Shown here piece after piece: positions 1 to 9,757 of a stretch of 64,000 nucleotides of DNA; positions within the stretch are counted from its first letter, which is position 1, and each line of letters opens with the position of its first letter. The translations under genes were made by a program, and so were the position numbers. The stretch comes from Sphingomonas abaci (GTDB lineage Bacteria; Pseudomonadota; Alphaproteobacteria; Sphingomonadales; Sphingomonadaceae): assembly GCF_014199625.1 (NCBI RefSeq), contig NZ_JACHNY010000005.1, positions 126,066 through 190,065 of the forward strand. Direction: 5' to 3'. The notes beneath the pieces were generated by a model. It did no database searches, was not told the DNA's origin, and saw only the letters and a list, made by a program, of their open reading frames with translations.

Positions 1-97
1 TCTGGGGTCAGCCTTCTGGGGTCAGCCTTCTGGGGTCAGCCTTCTGGGGTCAGCCTTCTGGGGTCAGCCTTCTGGGGTCAGCCTTCTGGGGTCAGCC
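1..97. repeat. 14-bp tandem repeat, about seven copies
   Basis: The unit TCTGGGGTCAGCCT is repeated head to tail, six perfect copies followed by a seventh that diverges after its thirteenth base. The array starts at the first base of the window, so its true length is unknown. Its right part overlaps the 3' end of the fecR-like gene on the minus strand: the gene's last codons and its TGA stop (78-80) lie inside repeat units. Because a stop is met in the first units read, adding or losing further units to the left would not change the protein. Confidence 0.95.
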
Positions 98-1046
98 GCC
101 AGCCGGCGCCGTCGCGCGTCGCGCGCATCCCGCTGATTGCCGCGAAGCGTCGGACGCTGGTCGCGGCATCGGCATCGACCTTGAACGTCCCGCTGAACCG
201 GCGCATCCCGTCCCCCGGTGCCAGGCGCACCGGCTGGCCGATCGCACGCGACAGGTCGTTCGCGACCTCGGACAGCGCGACGTCGCCATAGCTCAACTGT
301 CCGGTCCGCCATCCGCCGACCGACGCCCGGTCGACCCGGCGCACCGCGCCGCGATCGTCGACGATCCGGATCGCCTGGCCGGCCTTCAGGATGACCGCAT
401 CGTCGTCCGGTTCGGTGCCGCCATCGGGATCGAAGGACACCACCCCCGTACGCACCGCCACCTCGATCATCTTGTCGTGCCGGCGGACGTTGAAGGCGGT
501 GCCGATATCCTCGACGCTCGCCGCGCCGATCTGCAAGCGGAACGGCCGCGCGGGGTCATGCACCACGTCGAAATAGGCCTCGCCCTCGCCGAACGATACC
601 GCGCGCGTGGCGCGATCGACGTGCAGCGTCGTGCCGCCATTCATCGCCACCTGCGTGCCGTCCGCCAGCCGAACGGCGCGCGTCTGCCCCAGTGCGGTCG
701 CGATGGTCAGCGGCGATGACGGCGCCTCCGCCCGAAAGGTCCAGCCGGCGATGCCGATCACCCCGACCAGGGCCGCGGCCAGGGCCGAGCCCAGCCACCA
801 GCGGCGGCCGACACCGGCCGGCGGGTTGTCGTTGGCGGCTTCGGGCAAGGGCTCCGGCGCGGGTTCGGGAGCGAGGCCCGCCGTCGCCGCTTCCAGGTCG
901 AGCGACACGGCATCGAACAGGGCGGCATTGGCCGGATCGGCCTCCAACCATGCGAGATGCCCGTCCCAATCCGCGAAATCGGGATCATGCAGCCGTCGCG
1001 CCCAGTCGAGCGCCTCGGCCAGCCGATGCGACGCTGCGCCGGTCAT
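78..1046 (-). CDS. FecR-family anti-sigma factor / sigma regulator
   Basis: This 322-residue inner-membrane protein would transmit a signal from an outer-membrane TonB receptor to the ECF sigma factor encoded just upstream. Residues 8-50 form the short cytoplasmic N-terminal domain (DUF4880 type, ending in the Trp/Leu-rich stretch DWDGHLAWLEADP). Residues 82-104 are a single membrane segment, 114-205 are the periplasmic FecR domain (VRLADGTQV, GEAYFDV, GTAFNV signatures), and the C-terminal ~60 residues resemble the secretin/TonB short domain. The start codon overlaps the sigma gene stop by 4 bp (ATGA), so the two are translationally coupled. The stop lies inside a tandem repeat. The partner TonB receptor is not visible and may lie beyond the left edge. 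Confidence 0.9.
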   Translation of the reverse strand: MTGAASHRLAEALDWARRLHDPDFADWDGHLAWLEADPANAALFDAVSLDLEAATAGLAPEPAPEPLPEAANDNPPAGVGRRWWLGSALAAALVGVIGIAGWTFRAEAPSSPLTIATALGQTRAVRLADGTQVAMNGGTTLHVDRATRAVSFGEGEAYFDVVHDPARPFRLQIGAASVEDIGTAFNVRRHDKMIEVAVRTGVVSFDPDGGTEPDDDAVILKAGQAIRIVDDRGAVRRVDRASVGGWRTGQLSYGDVALSEVANDLSRAIGQPVRLAPGDGMRRFSGTFKVDADAATSVRRFAAISGMRATRDGAGWRLTPEG

Positions 1047-1567
1047 GTCCGCGCCTCGCCCGAAACGGCTCCGTCACCCCGCTGCCAGGCGGCGATGGCG
1101 CGGTACGCCTTTTGAAGATGCTTCTCGACCGCGCTCAGCGAAATGCCGAGCTCGGCGGCGATGTCGCGCTGCGCCACGCCCTCGACCCGGTGGCGGCGGA
1201 AGATGCGGTCGGTCCGCTCGCCCAGCGCCGCGAGCAGCCGGTCGACCTGATCCAGCCGCTCGCGCGCGATCAAGTCCGCGAGCGCGGAAGGTGCGGCCCC
1301 GTCTTCCGCACCGTCGCGGTGATAATCGTCGTCGCGGGTCAATCGCCGCCGCGTCGCCCGCGCCCGGTCGAGCATCAGGTTATGCGCCATGCGCATCATG
1401 TAGGATTCGGGGCGTTCGACCCCCTGCCCGCTGGTCGATGCCAGCTTGAGCCATAGATCCTGGAGCAGGTCCTCCGCCTCCTCCGCCGCACCCCGCGCGC
1501 GCAGATAGCGGAGCAGCACCGGGCGCTGCGCCAGAAAGGTTTCGGCCAGGGGATGGGTGGGAGTCAC
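1043..1567 (-). CDS. ECF RNA polymerase sigma factor, FecI type
   Basis: A 174-residue sigma-70 family factor of the extracytoplasmic-function group, probably directing transcription of a TonB-receptor or nutrient-uptake gene under control of the downstream FecR protein. Region 2 is seen at AEDLLQDLWLKL and PESYMMRMAHNLMLDRAR. Region 4 carries the helix-turn-helix GVAQRDIAAELGISLSAVEKH. I chose the GTG at 1565-1567 because a GAAGAG ribosome-binding site lies six bases ahead and homologues start shortly before this point. The frame stays open further upstream to an ATG at 1717, but that extension is Arg-rich and unlike the family. An internal ATG at residue 35 of that extension is the alternative start. 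Confidence 0.88.
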   Translation of the reverse strand: MTPTHPLAETFLAQRPVLLRYLRARGAAEEAEDLLQDLWLKLASTSGQGVERPESYMMRMAHNLMLDRARATRRRLTRDDDYHRDGAEDGAAPSALADLIARERLDQVDRLLAALGERTDRIFRRHRVEGVAQRDIAAELGISLSAVEKHLQKAYRAIAAWQRGDGAVSGEART

Positions 1568-1829
1568 CCGCCACTCTTCGCCCAAGACGATGCGGCGCGG
1601 CACGAGGGCGCGCATCCCGCGACGCCACGCCAGCGATGGCCGGCGCTCTCGGCCGGACCGCAAAGGGGGATCGATCCCGTCTGATCTGCGCGCCCGAAAC
1701 GCGACGATGATCCCCATAGGAAATACGCCATTGCCCTGGCGGCGACGCCGATGCGTCGAACCGCTGCTGGTATGACGCCGCCGTCTCGGCCGAGCCGCAC
1801 CATCGTTTCGCCCCTTTCGCCGCGCAGGT

Positions 1830-2132
1830 TTATTTCAGCAGCTTGGGGGCTTCGCGCTCGATCATCTCCTTCACCTTGCCCGCGAACAGGCGCAGGAACG
1901 CCGGCAGGTCGACCACCGCATGCACCCTGTCGGCGAAGACCGTGGCGGTCGAGGCGATGCTCTGGCCCATGGCGGTGACGGTGAAGTGCATTGTGTCGCC
2001 GTCCCAGCGATGCTGGACGACGCCGCCGCCGGGAATCTTTTCGGTGATGCGCGAGATACCGCCGTCCAGACGCTGGCGTACGCCCTCCTTGCCGAGCGAA
2101 TGGGGGATGTCGATCGCAATCGGGGTGCCCAT
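1830..2132 (-). CDS. Polyhydroxyalkanoic acid system (PHA_gran_rgn) family protein
   Basis: A 100-residue protein matching the small family found with polyhydroxyalkanoate granule genes. Visible family features are the N-terminal IDIPHSLGKEGVRQRLDGG, where a conserved basic helix follows the H-S/P-LG motif, and a mid-section TMHFTVTAMGQSI. The biochemical role is not established; family members are annotated from their linkage to PHA metabolism, and no PHA synthase or phasin gene is visible here. It is the second gene of a two-gene unit, starting 2 bp after the VOC gene stop. Confidence 0.75.
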   Translation of the reverse strand: MGTPIAIDIPHSLGKEGVRQRLDGGISRITEKIPGGGVVQHRWDGDTMHFTVTAMGQSIASTATVFADRVHAVVDLPAFLRLFAGKVKEMIEREAPKLLK

Positions 2133-2134
2133 GG

Positions 2135-2557
2135 TCAGTCCTTCGCAAAGATCATCGAGTCGTCGGCGAATGCCTTGAACTCCAAGGCATTGCCACTGGG
2201 ATCGTGGAAGAACATGGTCGATTGCTCGCCCGCCTCGCCGGCGAAGCGGGTATAGGGTTCGATCACGAAGCGCGTGCCCGCCGCCACCAACCGGTCGGCG
2301 AGCGCGCGCCAGACCGCGGGCGTCAGCACCACGCCGAAATGCGGCACCGGCACCTGATGGCCGTCGACCGCGTTCTCCACCGCCAGCGCCCGCGCCCCGG
2401 GATCGAGATGCGCGACGATCTGGTGGCCGTAAAGGTCGAAGTCGATCCAGTGATCGCTCGACCGGCCCTCCGCGCAGCCCAGCGTGCCGCCATAGAAGGC
2501 GCGCGCGGCGACGAGGTCATGAACGGGAAAGGCGAGGTGGAAAGGCCGAATCGTCAT
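2135..2557 (-). CDS. VOC (glyoxalase/bleomycin-resistance superfamily) protein
   Basis: A 140-residue single-unit VOC metalloenzyme, opening with [17 protein letters not shown] and closing with the typical [14 protein letters not shown], where the last Glu and the early His are the usual metal ligands. The substrate cannot be told; family members include dioxygenases, lyases and resistance proteins. The ATG at 2555-2557 is preferred because homologues begin three or four residues before the FHLAFPV strand; an upstream in-frame ATG (2626) would add 23 unrelated residues. The gene is divergent from lnt and is followed 2 bp later by the PHA-system gene, so the pair is probably co-transcribed. 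Confidence 0.85.
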   Translation of the reverse strand: MTIRPFHLAFPVHDLVAARAFYGGTLGCAEGRSSDHWIDFDLYGHQIVAHLDPGARALAVENAVDGHQVPVPHFGVVLTPAVWRALADRLVAAGTRFVIEPYTRFAGEAGEQSTMFFHDPSGNALEFKAFADDSMIFAKD

Positions 2558-2660
2558 GCACCAACACGTAATGCCCGCCCGGCTTTTCGCCACCCCGGAC
2601 TTGCTGGCGCCGAGAAGCGGCGGCAAGGGCGGACACCATGGCCCCGATCAGGACAATGAT

Positions 2661-4208
2661 GTGACCTTGCGCCTTCCCGCCCTGCTTCGCTCTCCGGGCC
2701 TCGCCTGCGTGCTGCTTGGCGCGCTGGCCAGTTGTGGCTTCGCGCCACTCGACTGGTGGCCGCTGTCGATCGCCTGCCTCGCCGCCTGGATGGCGATCGT
2801 CCACCATGCGGCGTCGCTGCGGACGGCCATGGCCCGTGGCTGGCTGTTCGGGCTGGGCCACTTCACCGTCAACAACAACTGGTTCCAGCACGCCTTCGAT
2901 TTCCAAGACAAGATGCCGCCGGTGCTGGGCTATTTCGCCGCGGTCGCCCTGGCGCTCTATCTGGCGGTCTATCCGATGGCGGCGGCGGGGATCGCGTGGC
3001 GCGCACGCGGCAAGGCGGGCCCCGACCTGCCCTATGTGCTGGTCTTCGCCGCCGCCTGGATCGCGACCGAGTGGCTGCGCGCGGTGATCTTCACCGGCTA
3101 TGCCTGGGACCCGCTGGGCGTGATCTGGGTGCCGGACCAGGCCATCGCGCACATCGCGTCCTGGATCGGCACCTATGCGCTGTCGGGCCTGACCATCGCC
3201 TTCGCCGGCGCGCTGTTGCTGTTGTGGCGCCGCCGTCGATGGACGGCGGCGGTCGCGCTGATCGTGCCGCTACTGCTGCAACCCTTCGGCTATCGCACCC
3301 GCCCCGGCCCCGCCGCGCCCGACGCACCGCGCGTCCGTGTGGTGCAGCCCAATATCGGCAACGAGGCCCGGGTGAACGCCGCCGAGCGTTCGCTGGAGAC
3401 GCTGATCCGGCTGTCGGGCCGCCCCGGCCCCGCACCCCGCCTGGTCGTCTGGCCGGAGGGGCTGGTGACCGACCTGTTGGAAAGCGGCTATCCCGACTGG
3501 GTCTATGCCGATCGCCGGCCCTTTGGCCTGCGCGCCCGCATCGCCGACGGGCTGGGACCGCGCGACCTGCTGCTGACCAACGCTCCGCGCCTGGGCTTCG
3601 ACGATCGCGACCGGATCGTCAGCGCCGCCAACTCGGTGCTGGCGATCGGCCCGGATGCTGAGCTCCACGGCACTTATGACAAGGCGCATCTGGTCCCCTA
3701 TGGCGAGTATCTGCCGATGCCGTGGCTGCTCAAGCCGCTGGGGCTCGCCCGATTGGTGCCCGGCGACATGGACTTCACTCCGGGCCCCGGCCCGCGCGCG
3801 ATCGAATGGCCGGGCTTCGGACCTGTGGGCATCCAGGTCTGCTACGAGATCATCTTCTCGGGCGCGGTGGTGGACGAGGCCCGTCGTCCCCGGTTGCTTT
3901 TCAACCCCTCCAACGACGCCTGGTTCGGTCGCTGGGGCCCGCCCCAGCATCTGGCGCAGGCGCGGATGCGCGCGATCGAGGAGGGCGTGCCGATCGTGCG
4001 CGCCACCCCGACCGGGATCAGCGCGATCATCGCCGCGGACGGCACCTTGCTCGCGACGGTCCCGCACGAGACGGCGGGCGCGATCGAGCTACCCGTGCCG
4101 CCCGCGCTGCCGCCGACCCTGTTCTCGCGCGTCGGCAACGCCATGGCGGCGATCGTCGCACTGCTGTTCTTCGTCGCCGCGATTGCCATTCGCCGCCGCC
4201 GCCGCTAG
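2661..4208 (+). CDS. lnt: Apolipoprotein N-acyltransferase
   Basis: This inner-membrane enzyme adds the third acyl chain to the N-terminal cysteine of lipoproteins, the last step of lipoprotein maturation. The 515-residue protein has a multi-spanning N-terminal half (about residues 10-205) followed by a periplasmic nitrilase-like domain. The catalytic triad is present: Glu266 (VVWPEG), Lys341 (YDKAHLVPYGEYLP) and Cys394 (GIQVCYEI). A final hydrophobic helix and an Arg-rich tail end the protein. The GTG at 2661 is chosen because it has an AGGA seven bases upstream and gives the usual family length; an in-frame ATG at 2556 would add 35 polar residues. metK follows after 42 bp. Confidence 0.95.
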   Translation: MTLRLPALLRSPGLACVLLGALASCGFAPLDWWPLSIACLAAWMAIVHHAASLRTAMARGWLFGLGHFTVNNNWFQHAFDFQDKMPPVLGYFAAVALALYLAVYPMAAAGIAWRARGKAGPDLPYVLVFAAAWIATEWLRAVIFTGYAWDPLGVIWVPDQAIAHIASWIGTYALSGLTIAFAGALLLLWRRRRWTAAVALIVPLLLQPFGYRTRPGPAAPDAPRVRVVQPNIGNEARVNAAERSLETLIRLSGRPGPAPRLVVWPEGLVTDLLESGYPDWVYADRRPFGLRARIADGLGPRDLLLTNAPRLGFDDRDRIVSAANSVLAIGPDAELHGTYDKAHLVPYGEYLPMPWLLKPLGLARLVPGDMDFTPGPGPRAIEWPGFGPVGIQVCYEIIFSGAVVDEARRPRLLFNPSNDAWFGRWGPPQHLAQARMRAIEEGVPIVRATPTGISAIIAADGTLLATVPHETAGAIELPVPPALPPTLFSRVGNAMAAIVALLFFVAAIAIRRRRR

Positions 4209-4215
4209 GTACCCC

Positions 4216-4235
4216 ATATAAAGCTATCTTTATAT
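4216..4235. promoter_or_regulatory. Perfect inverted repeat in front of metK (candidate SahR-type operator)
   Basis: ATATAAAG (4216-4223) and CTTTATAT (4228-4235) form a perfect 8-bp inverted repeat with a 4-base spacer, standing out as AT-rich in GC-rich DNA. It lies 15 bases ahead of the metK start codon. ArsR-family SahR regulators of methionine-cycle genes in Proteobacteria use AT-rich ATAAAG/CTTTAT palindromes, so an operator responding to S-adenosylhomocysteine is my inference. A small RNA hairpin is the alternative. Confidence 0.6.
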
Positions 4236-4250
4236 CGTTATGAGGCCTTG

Positions 4251-5471
<1,221 letters not shown>

Positions 5472-5594
5472 CCGGCGGACGTCGCGCCCGTCTGGAACGC
5501 GCCCCCGTGGTCCAGCGAAAAGCCGGGACACGGGGCAGCGTGGGAATGGGGCACGGCCATCACCGGCCATTGTGCCCCGCCGCCGAGGCGACTA

Positions 5595-5621
5595 GCCTCT
5601 CCCAAAAGCATTGGGAGAGGC
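5595..5621 (+). promoter_or_regulatory. Perfect 11-bp hairpin covering a Shine-Dalgarno sequence
   Basis: GCCTCTCCCAA (5595-5605) and TTGGGAGAGGC (5611-5621) pair perfectly around a five-base loop. The right arm contains the GGGAGAGG that serves as ribosome-binding site for the ATG at 5627. Folded, the site would be masked. There is no T-run, so it is not a typical metK terminator, although it lies between metK and the next gene and may also slow transcription. Confidence 0.7.
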
Positions 5622-5626
5622 TTACC

Positions 5627-6670
5627 ATGGCATTGATCCGGCGAATGGGCTGGACGGCGGCGGCGCTCGCGGTCCTGTGCCTGTCGCCCTCCATGGCCCG
5701 GGCCCGCGACCTGGCGGTGCCCGCGGGCCAGGGCTGGCGCCATGCCGAGAGCGGGCTGATCCTGCCGTCGACGCTCGACGGCATGGCGCGGACCCGCCTG
5801 TCGGATTCGACGAGCCAGGAGCGCGACGTCACGATCAGCTTCGCCGATCCGACGCGCGCGACGATCGCCACCCTGTTCCTCTATCGCCCCGCCATCGCCA
5901 GCGTGCCTTTGTGGTTCGACCGGGCGGAGGCGGCCATCGGCGCCAACGACATACTTGGCGACACCGCGCCCAACAGCGCCGATCCGGTCGCCTTCGCGCC
6001 GCCGGGCAGCGGCACCGCCTCGGCGCTGCGTCGCGTCTATCGCGCCAGCAAGGGTGCCTATCCGGCGACGGGGCTCGCCATGCTGCCGGTGGGACCATGG
6101 CTGCTGGCGGTGCGGCTCAGCCGCCAGGATGGTGACCTGGCCGAGCTGGACGCCGCGATGACCCGGCTGATCGCAGCGATCCGCTGGCCCGCCGCCGTTC
6201 CCGACGCGCCCGCCGCGCAGCCGATTCGCGCCTGCCCGCAGCCGCTGGCCTGGGCGAAGGCGAAGCTGCGCAAGCCCGAAATGGACGAAACCGCCAACGC
6301 CTCCGTCCTGGGCTTGTCATATCGGTCCGCCACCATCCCGGCCGACGCGCGCCCGAGCCTCTGGTGCCGCGACGACAGCAGCGCGGTCGATTATGCCGTG
6401 TACCGGGCGGCGGGGCGGACCGGCTATGTCGTGGCACTGGGCGACGCCGGCCGCAGCGTTGCCGTCTCCCCCGCCCTGGCCACCATGCTGCGATCCGACG
6501 TCGGGGACCGGTTCACGGTGATGCTGGAGGATGTCGACAGCAGCGCCAGCAGCTATGGCACGTTCGATGGCCTGCCCCGCCCGGACCAGGTGGTGGACCG
6601 GGTGCTCCATGCCGAGCCCGACAGTCGCAACCAAGGCCCGCCGATCACGATGGGCGCGCCGAAAGGCTGA
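5627..6670 (+). CDS. Exported protein of unknown function
   Basis: A 347-residue protein that I do not recognise. Residues 1-25 are a clear Sec signal peptide ending in MARARD, so the mature protein is periplasmic or secreted. The rest has no membrane segment and no catalytic motif I can name. It contains two similar-sized halves separated near residue 200 by a Pro/Ala linker (PAAVPDAPAAQP), each with beta-rich patterns, and at least two Cys (IRACPQP, LWCRDD) that could form a disulphide. The translation start is set by a strong GGGAGAGG site that is buried in an 11-bp hairpin. The 3' end overlaps the convergent PAP2 gene by 26 bp. Confidence 0.75.
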   Translation: MALIRRMGWTAAALAVLCLSPSMARARDLAVPAGQGWRHAESGLILPSTLDGMARTRLSDSTSQERDVTISFADPTRATIATLFLYRPAIASVPLWFDRAEAAIGANDILGDTAPNSADPVAFAPPGSGTASALRRVYRASKGAYPATGLAMLPVGPWLLAVRLSRQDGDLAELDAAMTRLIAAIRWPAAVPDAPAAQPIRACPQPLAWAKAKLRKPEMDETANASVLGLSYRSATIPADARPSLWCRDDSSAVDYAVYRAAGRTGYVVALGDAGRSVAVSPALATMLRSDVGDRFTVMLEDVDSSASSYGTFDGLPRPDQVVDRVLHAEPDSRNQGPPITMGAPKG

Positions 6671-7256
6671 CCCGCGCCCCGATCGCCGTCTCCGCCCGGT
6701 CGAGGATCGCCCGCGCCAGCCGCTCGGCGGCCAGGCCAATCACCGCGCCGGCCAGTACGTCGCTGACATAATGTTTGCCCCGGCTGGGTTGCAGCGCCGC
6801 CACGCCCGCCGCCGCCAGCCGCGCCGGGATCGCCGCCCGACGATGCCCGGCGGCAATCGCTTCCGCCACGGCCACCGCGCCGGCGGTGTGGCCCGAGGGA
6901 AAGGAGTTGAGCGACGGATCGTCCGCGCCGTTGCCCTTGCCGAGATGATGCCCCTCCTCCAGCGCGCGCGCCGGCCGGGTGCGATCGATGCCGCTCTTGA
7001 GCACAGTCTTCACGCCCGTCGCCAGGAGATGGCCGGTGAGCATCCGCACGCCCGTCCGAGCCAGCGGCCCCCGCCGGGACAGGAAGCCCACCAGGATCGT
7101 GCCGGCGGACAGCGCGATCAGTGGCGGCTGGTCGGCCAGCTCGGTCAGCTTGCCCGCCGCCCGCAGGACCGGCCCGTCGTCACGCCGCGCTGCCAAGTGC
7201 GTGACCTTGCGATCCGCTTCCGCCGCTTTCTTCGCGGCACGTTTACCCTTGCCCAT
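6645..7256 (-). CDS. PAP2-superfamily membrane phosphatase
   Basis: A 203-residue membrane phosphatase of the phosphatidic-acid-phosphatase type 2 family. All three signature blocks are present: KSGIDRTRP (residues 87-94), PSGHT (120-124) and SRGKHYVSDVLAG (158-170). The catalytic histidines are in the second and third blocks. The N-terminal 25 residues are Lys/Arg-rich and probably cytoplasmic. Likely substrates are lipid phosphates such as undecaprenyl diphosphate or phosphatidate, but this cannot be settled from sequence. The gene is convergent with, and overlaps, the preceding exported-protein gene. Confidence 0.88.
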   Translation of the reverse strand: MGKGKRAAKKAAEADRKVTHLAARRDDGPVLRAAGKLTELADQPPLIALSAGTILVGFLSRRGPLARTGVRMLTGHLLATGVKTVLKSGIDRTRPARALEEGHHLGKGNGADDPSLNSFPSGHTAGAVAVAEAIAAGHRRAAIPARLAAAGVAALQPSRGKHYVSDVLAGAVIGLAAERLARAILDRAETAIGARVSLSARPS

Positions 7257-7337
7257 GCTTGCCTCGTCCTTGTTCAGGCGCTGAACGGGTCGTCTGCCGC
7301 TTTGCTCCGGGGCGCTGGGGCGCTAAGGCCGCGCGCC

Positions 7338-8018
7338 ATGACCGAACCCACCACCATCCGCCGTCTCTACGGCCGGCGACAGGGCCACAAGCTGCGCCAG
7401 GGCCAGTCCGCGCTGGTCGAGGATCTGCTGCCCCGCATGTCCGTGCCCGATCACGGACCGCTCGACGCCCGGACCCTGTTCGGCGACGAACGCCCGCTCG
7501 AGCTGGAGATCGGGTTCGGCGGCGGCGAGCATCTCGCCGGTCAGGCGGCGATGCGCCCCGACCACGGCTTCATCGGCTGCGAGCCGTTCCTGAACGGCGT
7601 CGTCGGCGCGCTCAACCATATCCGCGACGGCGCGCTTGCCAATGTCCGGCTGCATATGGGCGATGCTTTGGAAGTGATCGAGCGGCTGCCCGACGCCTCG
7701 CTGGACCGGCTCTACCTTCTCCACCCTGATCCCTGGCGCAAGGCGCGCCATGCCAAGCGCCGGATGGTCAATCACGGTCCGCTCGACCTGATCGCCGCCA
7801 AGCTTAAGCCGGGCGCGGAATTCCGGCTGGGCACCGACGACCCGACCTATTGCCGCTGGTCGATGATGATCATGAACCAGCGTCGCGACTTCACCTGGCT
7901 GGCGGCGACACCGCAGGACTTCCTGACCCGCCCCCACGACTGGCCGGAGACGCGGTACGAACGCAAGGCGCGCCGAATGGGGCACGAGGTCTGGTATTTC
8001 CGGTATCTCCGGACCTGA
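7338..8018 (+). CDS. trmB: tRNA (guanine-46-N7)-methyltransferase
   Basis: This cytosolic enzyme methylates G46 in the variable loop of tRNAs using S-adenosylmethionine. The 226-residue protein shows the SAM-binding LEIGFGGGEHL motif near residue 57 and the family hallmark LLHPDPWRKARHAKRRMV, followed by the FRLGTDDPTY and ETRYERKARRMGHEVW blocks near the C-terminus. The start at 7338 begins MTEPTTIRRLYGRRQGH, the normal family N-terminus. An open frame extends far upstream but encodes sequence unrelated to TrmB. Confidence 0.95.
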   Translation: MTEPTTIRRLYGRRQGHKLRQGQSALVEDLLPRMSVPDHGPLDARTLFGDERPLELEIGFGGGEHLAGQAAMRPDHGFIGCEPFLNGVVGALNHIRDGALANVRLHMGDALEVIERLPDASLDRLYLLHPDPWRKARHAKRRMVNHGPLDLIAAKLKPGAEFRLGTDDPTYCRWSMMIMNQRRDFTWLAATPQDFLTRPHDWPETRYERKARRMGHEVWYFRYLRT

Positions 8019-8043
8019 TCGCCGCAGCAGCGCCGATGCCTGC

Positions 8044-8529
8044 TCAAGGCGAGAGCATCCCACCGGGCAGGCGCGGCGTCACCACTTCACGTAGCACGAA
8101 GCCGGACTCCATCCGCGTGACGCCGGGCAGGTGCGACAATTCCTCCCGGTGCACTTCGGCGAAATGCGACAGGTCGCGGGTGCGGACGGTCACCAGATAA
8201 TCATCCGTCCCGCTCATCAGGTCGCAGCGCACCACCGAGGGACTGGCGATGACCGCCGCTTCGAACGCCTCCAGCACTTCCTTGCGCTGGCTCTCCAACG
8301 TGATCTTGATGTGGACGATCGTCGGATAGCCGAGCGCCGCGTGATGGAGCTGCGCCGCATAGCCGGCGATCACGCCGCGCTCCTCCAGCACGCGCAGCCG
8401 CCTGGCGATCGCCGTCGCCGAACGGCCGATCGCCTCGGCCAGAGCGAAGGACGTGGCCCGGCCATTTTCCACCAGCAGCGACAGCAGCTTGCGATCGACC
8501 TGGTCCAGGGCTTCAGATTCGAGCGTCAT
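8044..8529 (-). CDS. Lrp/AsnC-family transcriptional regulator
   Basis: A 161-residue feast/famine regulator. The N-terminal helix-turn-helix begins LDQVDRKLLSLLVENGRAT and has the recognition region IGRSATAIARRLRVLEERGV. The C-terminal RAM domain (YPTIVHIKITLESQ through SGTDDYLVTVRTRD) would bind an amino acid and drive oligomerisation. It is divergent from the alanine dehydrogenase gene with 115 bp between the start codons, the arrangement seen for AldR-type regulators, so control of ald in response to alanine is the natural inference. The ATG at 8527-8529 is chosen; an ATG further upstream (8673) would reach into ald. Confidence 0.9.
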   Translation of the reverse strand: MTLESEALDQVDRKLLSLLVENGRATSFALAEAIGRSATAIARRLRVLEERGVIAGYAAQLHHAALGYPTIVHIKITLESQRKEVLEAFEAAVIASPSVVRCDLMSGTDDYLVTVRTRDLSHFAEVHREELSHLPGVTRMESGFVLREVVTPRLPGGMLSP

Positions 8530-8644
8530 TTTCGCTTTGAATAGCGGAATGCCGCGTCCATCGGCAAGCCACCTGCCAACTTCGCCGGGACATGGCGTCC
8601 GCCGGCGCGCTATGACGCGATAAACATCCATGGAGAGTTGCGAC

Positions 8645-9730
8645 ATGCGCGTCGGTGTTCCGAAGGAAATCAAGAATCACGAATATCGCGTCGGCTTGAC
8701 CCCAGGCGCGGTGCGTGAATATGTCGCGCACGGCCATGAGGTGCTGGTCGAGACCGGCGCAGGCGCGGGCATCGCCGCCGACGACGCCGCTTATGTCGCG
8801 GCAGGCGCCCGGATCGCCGACACCGCCGCCGAAGTGTTCGCCACCGCCGACATGGTGGTGAAGGTCAAGGAGCCGCAGCCCGGCGAATGGACCCAGCTCC
8901 GCCCCGACCAGATCCTGTTCACTTATCTCCACCTCGCGCCCGATCCCGAGCAGGCCAAGGGTCTGATGGCGTCGGGCGTCACCGCCGTCGCCTATGAGAC
9001 GGTGGTGGACTCGCGCGGCCATCTGCCGCTGCTGGCCCCGATGAGCGAGGTCGCCGGCCGTCTGTCCATCGAGGCCGCGGGCGCGGCGCTCAAGGCCTAT
9101 AATGGCGGGCGCGGCGTGCTGCTGGGCGGCGTGCCCGGCGTGCAGCCTGCGCGGATCGTGGTGCTGGGCGGCGGCGTCGTCGGCACCCATGCGGCGCGCA
9201 TGGCGGTGGGCCTGGGCGCGGAGGTGACGATCATCGACCGCTCCATCCCGCGCCTGCGTGAACTGGACGAGCTGTTCCACGGCCGCGTCCGCACCCGCGT
9301 CTCGACGCTGGAGTCGATCGAGCAGGAAATTGGCGAGGCCGATGCGGTGATCGGCGCGGTCCTGATCCCTGGTGCGTCCGCCCCCAAGCTGGTCACCCGT
9401 CCGATGCTGAAGCTGATGAAGCCGCGCGCGGTGCTGGTGGATGTCGCGATCGACCAGGGTGGCTGTTTCGAAACGTCGCACGCCACCACCCATGCAGACC
9501 CGACCTATGAGGTCGACGGCGTCATTCATTATTGCGTGGCCAACATGCCGGGCGCGGTGCCGCTGACCTCGAGCCACGCGCTCAACAATGCCACCCTGCC
9601 CTATGGCCTGGCGCTCGCCGACCGCGGCGTGGCGGCGATCGACGCCGATCCGGCGTTGAAGGAAGGGCTGAACGTCCAGGGCGGCCGCATCGTCAATCGC
9701 GTCGTGGCCGAGGCGCTGGGCTTCGACTGA
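8645..9730 (+). CDS. ald: Alanine dehydrogenase
   Basis: This NAD-dependent enzyme interconverts L-alanine and pyruvate plus ammonium, and is used for alanine catabolism. The 361-residue protein is of normal family length and begins with the family hallmark [20 protein letters not shown]. It has the substrate-site Lys in MVVKVKEPQ, catalytic His in [11 protein letters not shown], a Rossmann motif [13 protein letters not shown] near residue 175, and the VDVAIDQGG block with the catalytic Asp. The divergent Lrp-type gene is the probable regulator. A rho-independent terminator follows the gene. Confidence 0.96.
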   Translation: MRVGVPKEIKNHEYRVGLTPGAVREYVAHGHEVLVETGAGAGIAADDAAYVAAGARIADTAAEVFATADMVVKVKEPQPGEWTQLRPDQILFTYLHLAPDPEQAKGLMASGVTAVAYETVVDSRGHLPLLAPMSEVAGRLSIEAAGAALKAYNGGRGVLLGGVPGVQPARIVVLGGGVVGTHAARMAVGLGAEVTIIDRSIPRLRELDELFHGRVRTRVSTLESIEQEIGEADAVIGAVLIPGASAPKLVTRPMLKLMKPRAVLVDVAIDQGGCFETSHATTHADPTYEVDGVIHYCVANMPGAVPLTSSHALNNATLPYGLALADRGVAAIDADPALKEGLNVQGGRIVNRVVAEALGFD

Positions 9731-9757
9731 CGCCGCTCGACAGTTAGTTGGCTCCAA

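Noticed and set aside
4209-4250. SAM riboswitch upstream of metK
   Set aside because: The space between lnt and metK is only 42 bp, and the one structured element is an AT-rich palindrome better explained as a protein site. No SAM-II or SAM/SAH consensus could be recognised by eye.
6531-7337. Long N-terminal extension of trmB reaching back to 6531
   Set aside because: The extension is opposite the PAP2 gene and unrelated to TrmB; the normal family start is at 7338.
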